Notes under the pieces: model-generated
Databases searched by the model: none
The model's input: only the letters and a program-made list of their open reading frames with translations
Told to the model about the DNA's origin: nothing
Shown here: in pieces, positions 16,619-23,378 of the stretch
Layout of the letters: every line of letters begins with the position of its first letter
How positions within the stretch are numbered: position 1 is the first letter of the stretch
Assembly (NCBI GenBank): GCA_027035735.1
Contig: JALVUH010000079.1
Coordinates: 1 to 38,016 of the forward strand
Length of the DNA: 38,016 nt
Direction: 5' to 3'
Source: Nautiliaceae bacterium
Lineage (GTDB): Bacteria > Campylobacterota > Campylobacteria > Campylobacterales > Nautiliaceae
Position numbers and translations under genes: made by a program

Positions 16619-17461
16619 ATGAAAAAATTTGTAATAAGCGGAGTAGCTGTTTTATTTTTAATAGGATGTGCTAATACAAATATTAATGTAAATAAAAGTG
16701 TAAATCAAAATATGAAAATTATAAAAATAGATAATAAATTAATGAATAAATATCATGTAACAACTAGTGATTTAATTAATTTCGGTAAATATTATATATT
16801 TTTTACACCAGGACCAAATGGAACTGAGATTATATTTTTAGATAAAAATTATAATTTTGTGAAAAAATTTACTACTCCATATTTGCTTGAAACTAAAAAA
16901 ATAGATGTTTATAATGGAGATATCTATATTTTAGGGGTTGATGAAAATGATTATTATCCTGTTTTATTAGTGGTAGATGAAAGTGGTAAATTAAAGAAAA
17001 AATATATAATTCATAAAAAATATGCTTTACCAAAAGATTTGTATTTTGAGAAAAATAATAATTATGTTTTAGTTGATGTATTTAAAAATGGAAAAAGTTA
17101 TATTGAAATTTATAAAAATGGAAAACTTTTGAAAAAAATAGAATTAAATCATTCAATTAACGGAAATTTTGTATTTAAAGATGGAAAAGATTTGTTTGTT
17201 ATTGGAACTATAAAAAATACTACTCAAGATGCTTTTATTATAAATGTAACAAAAGGTTGGATTAGATTTTTTGATTTAGGAATGGATGAAAATTTTGATA
17301 AATATCAAATAAAAAATGGAGAAATAATTTTAGAGCTTCATTCTACAGATGAAATGGGGGCAGATAGTTATTATGAAATTATTATTGATAAAAATGGAAA
17401 AATATTAAAAAATAAATGCAAAGTTAAATTTAATCCATTACCTTTGAGATTTAGAACTTAA
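16619..17461 (+). CDS. Predicted lipoprotein of unknown function (possible beta-propeller-like)
   Basis: 280 aa. The lipobox is LIGC, with Cys17. After a Asn/Lys-rich linker the sequence shows recurring short beta-strand units with turns of the type 'DKNYNFVKKF', 'DESGKLKKKYI', 'YKNGKLLKKIEL' and 'DKNGKILKNK', suggesting a beta-propeller or similar repeat fold. There is no catalytic motif. It follows ccdA by 9 bp with an AAGGAG SD and precedes a small cytochrome c with its own promoter. A role around cytochrome c assembly or respiration would fit the context but is not shown. I do not recognise the family. Confidence 0.8.
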   Translation: MKKFVISGVAVLFLIGCANTNINVNKSVNQNMKIIKIDNKLMNKYHVTTSDLINFGKYYIFFTPGPNGTEIIFLDKNYNFVKKFTTPYLLETKKIDVYNGDIYILGVDENDYYPVLLVVDESGKLKKKYIIHKKYALPKDLYFEKNNNYVLVDVFKNGKSYIEIYKNGKLLKKIELNHSINGNFVFKDGKDLFVIGTIKNTTQDAFIINVTKGWIRFFDLGMDENFDKYQIKNGEIILELHSTDEMGADSYYEIIIDKNGKILKNKCKVKFNPLPLRFRT

Positions 17462-17466
17462 TTTGC

Positions 17467-17472
17467 TATAAT
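17467..17472 (+). promoter_or_regulatory. Promoter -10 (extended, TGCTATAAT) for the small cytochrome c gene
   Basis: A perfect extended -10 (TGC followed by TATAAT at 17467-17472) lies just after the stop of the lipoprotein gene and 31 bp before ATG 17504. No strong -35 is seen, as is usual for extended -10 promoters. This suggests the cytochrome gene can be transcribed alone. Confidence 0.6.
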
Positions 17473-17503
17473 ATTATTTGAATCTTGCAAAAGGAGAAAA
17501 AAT

Positions 17504-17740
17504 ATGAAAAAATTTTTATCATTAGTGGCTTTTGGTGCTATGGCGTTTGCTTATCAAAATTGTGCAATGTGTCATAATGGTGGTATGGCAATTAAACTTG
17601 ACAAATTAACTCCTGCTCAAATTGAAGCAAAATTGAAAGAATTTAAAGCAGGAAAAGGTAATCCTATGATGGTTAATATCGCTAAAAGTATGAGCGATAA
17701 AGAAATAGCAGAAGCTGCTAAAAAATATGGGAAAAAATAA
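17504..17740 (+). CDS. Small monohaem c-type cytochrome (c553-like)
   Basis: 78 aa. A signal peptide (MKKFLSLVAFGAMAFA) leaves a mature protein of about 60 residues with one haem motif, CAMCH, near its N-terminus. The segment GNPMMVNIAKSMSDKEIAEAAKKYG resembles the distal Met-ligand region and C-terminal helix of cytochromes c553. It is a periplasmic electron carrier; possible partners in the window are Hao, NapB and terminal oxidases elsewhere. It has its own extended -10 promoter, a strong SD (AAGGAGAAA) and an intrinsic terminator, so it is probably a monocistronic gene. It is shorter than a typical c553 but complete. Confidence 0.88.
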   Translation: MKKFLSLVAFGAMAFAYQNCAMCHNGGMAIKLDKLTPAQIEAKLKEFKAGKGNPMMVNIAKSMSDKEIAEAAKKYGKK

Positions 17741-17758
17741 TTTCCCTTTTTATTTTTT
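17729..17758 (+). terminator. Intrinsic terminator of the small cytochrome c gene
   Basis: GGGAAA (17729-17734) pairs with TTTCCC (17741-17746), with a 6-nt loop that contains the stop codon, followed by a T-rich tail TTTTTATTTTTTT. The terminator therefore overlaps the end of the coding sequence. Confidence 0.7.
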
Positions 17759-17789
17759 TAAAATTTTAGTGTCAAAGATTATTATTTAA

Positions 17790-17812
17790 AATAAAAAAAG
17801 CCCAAAAAGGGC
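17790..17812 (-). terminator. Intrinsic terminator of the nap-hao transcription unit
   Basis: On the minus strand GCCC-TTTTT-GGGC (17812-17800) is followed by seven T residues and a further AT-rich tail. It lies 8 bp after the hao stop and faces the opposite terminator of the convergent cytochrome gene. Confidence 0.8.
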
Positions 17813-17819
17813 ATGAGAA

Positions 17820-19358
17820 TTATTCGTGAGTAACAACTGGCATTGGAGGTTCGTTTTCAAGAACTTTTTTAGCATCATGATATTTTTTATACATTTTCAT
17901 TCTGTAGTTGTAAATATCATTCATTTCTCTAATGTCTTGCATTACTTCAAATACACCGTGCCAGTGTGCATAATCTGGGCTTCCCATTGCTGCACCTTGT
18001 CTAAATCTTCTTCCTTCATGATGCCATAGATAATAATAAAGTTTGAAGAATGGATCGCTCCATACATCTGATCTTATTAAACCTCTTTCTTTTAAATCTT
18101 TCATCATTTTATTAGCGTAAGCTCTATATTCATTATATACTTTAACTGCTGCATCTACTCTTTGGAAATAGTTATTTACAAATGTTACTTCGTGACAAGT
18201 CATACATACTTTTTTCATTGCAGCTCTTGCTGCTTCAGGACCTGCAGGGTTACCAGTTTTTGGATTACCTCTAATTACAGTTTTACCACCTATAATTTTT
18301 CCTCCACCTTTCCAGAATGCCCAACCAGCAGTTTCATGTCCTCCAGTTCTTAAGAAGCTTTTTGGTGCCCAAAGATTCCATTTAAGTCTAAGTGATACGT
18401 TGTGAGTTGCTTTAAGACCATTAATTCCACTCATATGACATGTGAAACATGTAGGACCTCTTAAAGTTTTACCAGGGATTTGAGCTCCAGTATTAAAGTT
18501 ATAATCTTCATGATTTGTATCAAAAATATGTCCATGAACACTTGATTCGAATATTTCTTTATCTGGATGGTCTGGTCCTAAGTGACAGTTTGAACATGCT
18601 GCAGGTTGTCTAGCTTCAGCTGCAGAGAATTTATGTCTGCTATGACATGCTAAGCAGTTTCCAACACCTCCATCTGGATACAATGAAGCAATACCATCGT
18701 TTGGCCAAGTTGTAGGATCTGGAACTCCGTTTTTATCAAGTTTGATTGTTGTTCCGTGACATTGGATACAGGTATTTGCAACATTTAGGTTTGCAAGTCT
18801 TGGATTAGCTTGATTTGCTCTATAAAATTTTGAATCGTGTCTTATTCCTTTATCCATTTTTGTAGCACTAAATCCATTTAATGAAGGATTTTTTCCTTTT
18901 AAGCTTTCATAATTGTATGCAAGTTTACTCATAAGGAAACCATGTTTGCTACCATTAATAGCAAGCCATTGAGCACCACCTCTTGCGTGTCCAGAATTTA
19001 GATATTCAATAACTTCTTTTGCGTGACATTTTGCACAAGTTACAGATGAAACTGCGATTTGAACTGTCCAATTTGGTCCTTGATAAGGATGGTTTTTAAA
19101 TGCTGTTGGATAGTCTTTTGGTACTACGTGACATTGAACACAGCCAACTCCAGCTTTTGCATGTTTAGAATGTTCCCAGTCTGATACAATACCTGGGTCC
19201 ATAGTTTTGTGACACATTAGACATTGTTGATTACTTACACCTTTTGGGTGGAAGTTTTTAAGTTTTACATAGTTTGGATTTGAATCTAAGCTGTTTGCTG
19301 CAAATGCTGTTGAAGCGATTGCTGCAATGCTTAGTCCTGCTGTAAGTGTTTTTTTCAT
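17820..19358 (-). CDS. hao: Octaheme cytochrome c, epsilonproteobacterial hydroxylamine oxidoreductase-like (eHao), probable nitrite/hydroxylamine reductase
   Basis: 512 aa periplasmic protein. The signal peptide ends near AFAANS. It has eight CXXCH haem motifs: CLMCH, CVQCH, CAKCH, CIQCH, CLACH, CSNCH, CFTCH and CMTCH (first Cys near 46, 73, 108, 197, 235, 255, 304 and 385), followed by a helical C-terminal domain, as in the HAO/octaheme family. In Campylobacterota such eHao proteins lack the tyrosine crosslinked to the active haem in nitrifiers and act reductively on nitrite and hydroxylamine. That is established for the family, not shown here. The upstream GTG at 19364 falls on the SD itself, so I place the start at ATG 19358, five bases after AAAGGAG. 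It lies directly downstream of napD, with its own promoter. It would take nitrite from Nap in the absence of nrfA. Confidence 0.9.
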   Translation of the reverse strand: MKKTLTAGLSIAAIASTAFAANSLDSNPNYVKLKNFHPKGVSNQQCLMCHKTMDPGIVSDWEHSKHAKAGVGCVQCHVVPKDYPTAFKNHPYQGPNWTVQIAVSSVTCAKCHAKEVIEYLNSGHARGGAQWLAINGSKHGFLMSKLAYNYESLKGKNPSLNGFSATKMDKGIRHDSKFYRANQANPRLANLNVANTCIQCHGTTIKLDKNGVPDPTTWPNDGIASLYPDGGVGNCLACHSRHKFSAAEARQPAACSNCHLGPDHPDKEIFESSVHGHIFDTNHEDYNFNTGAQIPGKTLRGPTCFTCHMSGINGLKATHNVSLRLKWNLWAPKSFLRTGGHETAGWAFWKGGGKIIGGKTVIRGNPKTGNPAGPEAARAAMKKVCMTCHEVTFVNNYFQRVDAAVKVYNEYRAYANKMMKDLKERGLIRSDVWSDPFFKLYYYLWHHEGRRFRQGAAMGSPDYAHWHGVFEVMQDIREMNDIYNYRMKMYKKYHDAKKVLENEPPMPVVTHE

Positions 19359-19387
19359 TTTCACTCCTTTTTGACTATCTCTTTAAA

Positions 19388-19418
19388 ATTGTATTAAATT
19401 TATGTGTCTTAAAAGTGC
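19388..19418 (-). promoter_or_regulatory. Promoter of hao with an upstream GCAC-N7-ACAC direct repeat
   Basis: On the minus strand TACAAT (19393-19388) is a good -10. Exactly 10 nt upstream ends the repeat GCAC-N7-ACAC (19418-19415 and 19407-19404, 11-bp period). It covers the place of a -35, which has no TTGACA-like sequence. This suggests an activator-dependent promoter. The tetraheme cytochrome gene has the same architecture (31326-31356). The regulator is unknown. Confidence 0.55.
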
Positions 19419-19443
19419 CAAAAGGAGTAAAGGTAGAAAATTT

Positions 19444-19788
19444 TTAATATTTTCCTTTAAGAGAGCCAAAGTAGTTAATTTCTTCTGCTTTTTTTTCTTT
19501 ATTAAGTTCTTCTACAGTTTTTTCAAAATCAATCTCTTCCATCATTTTATCTAACTCTTCTTCGCAGTAACTCATATGCATATCAGCACTTATTATATAA
19601 GGCATCTCTTCAATCTGTCTTAGTTTTTCTATTTCTTCTTCTACACATTCACCTTCAATTGTAATTATTATAATACCTCTTTTTTTATCTCCAAAATGAA
19701 CATCACAAAGTTCACTCTCTTGTAAATTTAGCCATACAGCATCATAATTTTCAGGTTTTGTTTTAACAATAATACTTGATATATTCAT
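19444..19788 (-). CDS. napD: NapD, chaperone for NapA maturation
   Basis: 114 aa. NapD binds the Tat signal of NapA and holds it back until the cofactor is loaded. The ferredoxin-like fold is recognisable: MNISSIIVKT at the start, GIIIITIEGE in the middle and ISADMHMSYCEEE, the typical 'hyYC-E' end of NapD. A longer frame reaches 19809, but ATG 19788 has the SD AAGGAG at the right distance and forms an ATGA overlap with the napL stop, so it is the better start. The C-terminal ~30 residues are a charged extension. It is the last gene of nap; hao follows after about 85 bp. Confidence 0.92.
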   Translation of the reverse strand: MNISSIIVKTKPENYDAVWLNLQESELCDVHFGDKKRGIIIITIEGECVEEEIEKLRQIEEMPYIISADMHMSYCEEELDKMMEEIDFEKTVEELNKEKKAEEINYFGSLKGKY

Positions 19789-20747
19789 TTTTTCTCCTTT
19801 AATTTCCAAATTATTATTTCACTTGGTGAATAACTAATTATTGTATTTTCATTTAAAAATTTCATATTAATAAGGGGCATTTGGTGACCTTTTAGTAAAA
19901 ATAGAGGTTTTCCATATATAGTTGAGACTAAAATATTATTATTTTCATCATATTGAAGTGCAAATTTATCTAATTTTGGAGATAGGGCTACTGCATAAGG
20001 CAAGAATTTATCATCCATTTTATAGACCATATTTTTTGTATTTATATCATATATAGCTACTCTTTTATCATCGCTTCCATTAATTACATAATTTTTTACA
20101 AAATCAAGAGCAATTGTTTTATTTTTATTGTATCCCATTAAATCTTCTATTTTTTTACCTGTTTGTGTATTTACAATATGTGCTACTCCGCTTTCATCTC
20201 CAATTACTGCTTTAGTCTTATTTTCATTAAGAGCAAATGTAGAAAATACATAATTTCCTATTTGATTATCATATAAAAATTTTTTGGTTTTTAGATTATA
20301 AAGTAAAACTTCATCACTTAAAAGAGCTAAAAAAATTTCATTATTATTAATATATCTTGCTTGCATAAATAATTTTTTTGATTGAAAATATTTAGTTATT
20401 TTTTTTGTTTTAAAATTATATATAGATAAAATTCTTGTAGCGTTTTCTCCTTGAGTTAAGATTAAAAGATTTTCACCATTTGGGGATATATCAAGTGAAT
20501 AAATCGGCATTGCCATTAAATTTCCCATAAAATCATGAATTTTTGGCAATGTTATTTCAGATAATTTTTTATTTGTTTTAAAATCATTAATTAAAATATG
20601 ACCATTTTCAAGTCCTACTATTAAATATTTTTTATTGAAAGCTACTTTTGAAATATAATAGTTATATCTATAAAATTTATAAGGTTTTAGTGTAGACAAT
20701 GAAAATGCAAATACTATACTCATTAATAATAAAAATAATTTTTTCAT
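19785..20747 (-). CDS. napL: NapL, periplasmic WD40/beta-propeller-like protein of the nap operon
   Basis: 320 aa. A signal peptide (MKKLFLLLMSIVFAFS) is followed by repeated beta-blade units (for example ISKVAFNKKYLIVGLENGHI, MPIYSLDISPNGENLLILT, and VAIYDINTKNMVYKMDDKF), as in WD40/YVTN propellers. NapL occurs specifically in nap clusters of Campylobacterota, between napF and napD. Its role is unclear; effects on Nap activity or maturation have been reported for the family. It overlaps napD by 4 bp and follows napF by 9 bp with an AAGGAG SD. Confidence 0.88.
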   Translation of the reverse strand: MKKLFLLLMSIVFAFSLSTLKPYKFYRYNYYISKVAFNKKYLIVGLENGHILINDFKTNKKLSEITLPKIHDFMGNLMAMPIYSLDISPNGENLLILTQGENATRILSIYNFKTKKITKYFQSKKLFMQARYINNNEIFLALLSDEVLLYNLKTKKFLYDNQIGNYVFSTFALNENKTKAVIGDESGVAHIVNTQTGKKIEDLMGYNKNKTIALDFVKNYVINGSDDKRVAIYDINTKNMVYKMDDKFLPYAVALSPKLDKFALQYDENNNILVSTIYGKPLFLLKGHQMPLINMKFLNENTIISYSPSEIIIWKLKEKK

Positions 20748-20756
20748 TTTATCTCC

Positions 20757-21233
20757 TTAAACTATCTTCACTTCTATGGCATAAGTAGGACATACACTTA
20801 TACAAAATCCACAAGCTGTGCATTTATCTAAATCAATGATAGGGTTAAACATTCCTTTGTATATTATAGCATTTTCTTCGCATATATCTTGACAAGAAAA
20901 ACACATAGTTTGATTCCATGCAAGACAAGTTTTAGGATTTATTAAAAATTCAGCATTAAGTTTATTTTTTTTATTTTTTATATTTAATACATCTTTAGGA
21001 CAAGCGATTGCACATTCATCACAAAATGTACATCCGTTTATCCCAAATTTAATCGCTGGTTTTTCTTCTTCAATTTCAATAATTTTTTCAGGACATGCTT
21101 TTATGCAAGGTTTATCTTCACATTCAAGACACTTTAAAAAATCTTCTTTTTTTTCAAAATAGGGAGGATAAATAAAAGATTTAAAAGGAGAAGAGACTCT
21201 CCTAAAAAGATTTCTTTTGCTTTTGTCTATCAT
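20757..21233 (-). CDS. napF: NapF, cytosolic 4Fe-4S ferredoxin-type protein
   Basis: 158 aa with four Cys-rich cluster motifs: CLECEDKPCIKACP, CTFCDECAIACP, an atypical CLAWNQTMCFSCQDIC, and CTACGFCISVCP. NapF is thought to supply iron-sulphur or electrons during NapA maturation in the cytoplasm. There is no signal peptide, and the N-terminus contains the KRNLFRR segment of NapF. The start codon overlaps the napB stop (ATGA). The third cluster motif is the canonical CX-W-type variant of NapF proteins. Confidence 0.92.
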   Translation of the reverse strand: MIDKSKRNLFRRVSSPFKSFIYPPYFEKKEDFLKCLECEDKPCIKACPEKIIEIEEEKPAIKFGINGCTFCDECAIACPKDVLNIKNKKNKLNAEFLINPKTCLAWNQTMCFSCQDICEENAIIYKGMFNPIIDLDKCTACGFCISVCPTYAIEVKIV

Positions 21234-21739
21234 TTCATTCCTACACTAGCTTTCATAGATTCAAATCTATTTTCAACTACAGGATTAAGTTTAGCTTGAG
21301 GAGCATGGCAAGTTGTACAGAAATATCTACTACCAGCTACTCTTCTCACATGTTTTCCATTTTCAAAATTATCAACAAAATGATCAGGTGGCATAGGAGT
21401 AACACCTAAAGCTTTTGCATTTTGTGGTAAGTGACAATTTAGACACATATTATTGTGAACAGTAATTGGAACCATACCTTTAATACTATGAGGAATCATT
21501 GGAGGTGCTGTTACATAAGAAGTTTTATAAAGTTTAACTTTTCCAGGAATTGGAGGTTGATTGTTATATTGAACAACAGGTAAATTTTGTGAATCTTTTT
21601 CAAGTCCAGCTTTTCTAATACCGGTGATTTTTACAGGCTTTTCTGAAACAGTATTATTATTTGCAGATGTCATTTTTTGATTACATCCAGTTAATAATAA
21701 AAGTGCAGTTGCTGCACTAATTAGAGCTATTTTTTTCAT
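21230..21739 (-). CDS. napB: NapB, dihaem electron-transfer subunit of periplasmic nitrate reductase
   Basis: 169 aa. It has two haem motifs, CLNCH and CTTCH, with the His ligands nearby in MIPHSIKGM and PPDHFV. NapB passes electrons from the NapGH quinol dehydrogenase to NapA in the periplasm. The N-terminus MKKIALISAATALLLLTGC ends in a lipobox L16-T17-G18-C19 rather than a plain signal peptidase I site, so the mature protein may be a lipid-anchored cytochrome. The gene overlaps napH by 23 bp at its start (SD AAGGAG lies within napH) and napF by 4 bp. Confidence 0.93.
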   Translation of the reverse strand: MKKIALISAATALLLLTGCNQKMTSANNNTVSEKPVKITGIRKAGLEKDSQNLPVVQYNNQPPIPGKVKLYKTSYVTAPPMIPHSIKGMVPITVHNNMCLNCHLPQNAKALGVTPMPPDHFVDNFENGKHVRRVAGSRYFCTTCHAPQAKLNPVVENRFESMKASVGMK

Positions 21740-22562
21740 TTTTTTCTCCTTTTATAAAATTTCTAAGTGAAAATTTTAAAGCATTATCTTCACATACCTC
21801 AATACATCTTCCACAATTTGTACATTCTATTCCTGTAATATAATCATCTTTTTTATTAATTACAGGTCCTAAAACTTGAGCTTCTGGACATACCATGAAG
21901 CAATTTCCGCAGTTTGTGCAATTTTCTTTTGTATGATATACGCGGATTATATTTTTAGCTCCTATTAGGCTATACATTGCGCCTACAGGACAAATATGTC
22001 CACACCATCCATTTTTAAGAACAAATGCATCAAAAATAAAAATTACTAAAAGCCATACCCATCCAAATCCTAAAGTAAACGCAACTCCTCTTGTAAAAAT
22101 TCCTATAGGATTTATAAATTCATATGCTGCTGCACCTATAATTGTTGAAAAAATAAGCATTGCAATCAAAAATGCATATCTAAATTTTTTGATTTTCATT
22201 GCACTTACTAAGTTATCTTTTTCATGATGGGTTTTTCTTCTAACCCATGCAGCTAAATCTGTAATTAAATTTACAGGACATACCCAGCTACAATAAGCTC
22301 TTCCTCCAATAATTCCATAAAAAAGCAATACTACAATTAATCCAATAATCAAATTTGAACTAATTACAGCTCCTGCAAATAACATTTGTAAAAATGCATA
22401 AGGGTCAGTTAATGGAATAGTATTAAATAATTTTGAAAAACTTAAATTTCCAATTAATACTTTCCATCCATAATAATTTGCTCCAAAATATAAAAACAAA
22501 ATTAAAAATTGTGTAATACGTCTAAGGATAAGATATCTATTTTTTGTAATTAATTTAATCAT
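21717..22562 (-). CDS. napH: NapH, membrane Fe-S quinol dehydrogenase subunit
   Basis: 281 aa with four membrane helices. Two cytoplasmic CX3CP motifs, YCSWVCPVN and WCGHICPVG, and two C-terminal 4Fe-4S clusters, CTNCGNCFMVCP and CTNCGRCIEVC, are diagnostic. With NapG it oxidises menaquinol and feeds NapB, replacing NapC, which is absent from the cluster. The start (ATG 22562) overlaps the end of napG by 8 bp. Confidence 0.95.
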   Translation of the reverse strand: MIKLITKNRYLILRRITQFLILFLYFGANYYGWKVLIGNLSFSKLFNTIPLTDPYAFLQMLFAGAVISSNLIIGLIVVLLFYGIIGGRAYCSWVCPVNLITDLAAWVRRKTHHEKDNLVSAMKIKKFRYAFLIAMLIFSTIIGAAAYEFINPIGIFTRGVAFTLGFGWVWLLVIFIFDAFVLKNGWCGHICPVGAMYSLIGAKNIIRVYHTKENCTNCGNCFMVCPEAQVLGPVINKKDDYITGIECTNCGRCIEVCEDNALKFSLRNFIKGEKNEKNSSN

Positions 22563-23370
22563 TCCAATTTACTCCCTGATTTAAGTTTTGAATAGGATTT
22601 TCGCTACTCCAAGGAGTTTTTGTTGTTGTTTTAGTGCTTGCATTTTTGACTCTTTGTTGGTCTTGTTTGCTCCATCCTTTGACGTATCTATTGCTAACTT
22701 TACCAAGAAATACTTCTCTTGGAAAGATTTTAATAGCTGGTTTTTCAGTAATACATGCCATTTCGCACATTCCACATCCTGTGCAATACTTTTCATGAAC
22801 TACAGGTATTCTGTAGGCATGTTCTCCTGTTCTTTCATTTGGTTTCCATTCAATTGTAATTGCTTTATCCATTTCAGGACATGCTCTATAACATGCAGTA
22901 CATTGCAATCCCCAAAATGCAATACAACTACTAGGATCAATTACAGCAACACCCATTTTAGCGTAATCAATTGCTACTTCGCCTTTATCATTTTGACACT
23001 CTTTTGGAGTTAATGCCCCTGTAGGGCAAGCATACATACAAGGAATATCATCGCACATAAAACATGGCCCTGTTCTTGGATGAAAAAATGGTGTCCCAAT
23101 AGGAGCATTATCTCCCGGTGCTGCTAAATACAAAGTATCTATCTCTTTTCCATTAATAATCATTTTATTCTCTCTATTTTTGCAAGCGTCAACACATAGA
23201 CCACATCTAATACATGTTTTTATGAATTCTTTTTCAGGTAAAGCACCTGGAGGTCTAAGTGCTAAAGGTTTATCTTTATTTTCCTCCGCAAATGCACTTG
23301 CAATAGCACCAGCAGCAGTCGCTGCTGCTGATAGCTGAATTAGATTATTAAGGAATGTTCTTCTATCCAA
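22555..23370 (-). CDS. napG: NapG, periplasmic Tat-exported ferredoxin-type subunit
   Basis: 271 aa. The N-terminus MDRRTFLNNLIQLSAAATAAG is a Tat signal (RRTFL). Four 4Fe-4S motifs follow: CIRCGLCVDAC, CFMCDDIPCMYACP, CTACYRACP with an upstream Cys in PSSCIAFWG, and CTGCGMCEMAC. It forms the NapGH quinol dehydrogenase with NapH. The start is TTG at 23370 after GGAG; the Arg pair is right at the start, which fixes it. It lies 8 bp after napA. Confidence 0.94.
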   Translation of the reverse strand: MDRRTFLNNLIQLSAAATAAGAIASAFAEENKDKPLALRPPGALPEKEFIKTCIRCGLCVDACKNRENKMIINGKEIDTLYLAAPGDNAPIGTPFFHPRTGPCFMCDDIPCMYACPTGALTPKECQNDKGEVAIDYAKMGVAVIDPSSCIAFWGLQCTACYRACPEMDKAITIEWKPNERTGEHAYRIPVVHEKYCTGCGMCEMACITEKPAIKIFPREVFLGKVSNRYVKGWSKQDQQRVKNASTKTTTKTPWSSENPIQNLNQGVNWND

Positions 23371-23378
23371 AATATCTC

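Noticed and set aside
17800..17812. GCCC-GGGC hairpin as a second terminator for the plus-strand cytochrome
   Set aside because: On the plus strand no T-tract follows it; on the minus strand it is followed by T7, so it belongs to hao.
19359..19364. GTG 19364 as hao start
   Set aside because: It sits directly on the SD (AAAGGAGTG), leaving no spacing; ATG 19358 is correctly spaced.
19404..19420. TGGCAC as a sigma-54 -24 element before hao (minus strand)
   Set aside because: The required GC-containing -12 element at the right distance is missing; TACAAT further on fits sigma-70 better.
19789..19809. Longer NapD starting at 19809
   Set aside because: The codons before ATG 19788 contain its SD, and the ATGA overlap with napL fits the shorter form.
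22581..23013. Open frames overlapping napG on both strands
   Set aside because: They lie entirely over a well-supported gene, with no SD and no recognisable protein features; they are frame shadows.
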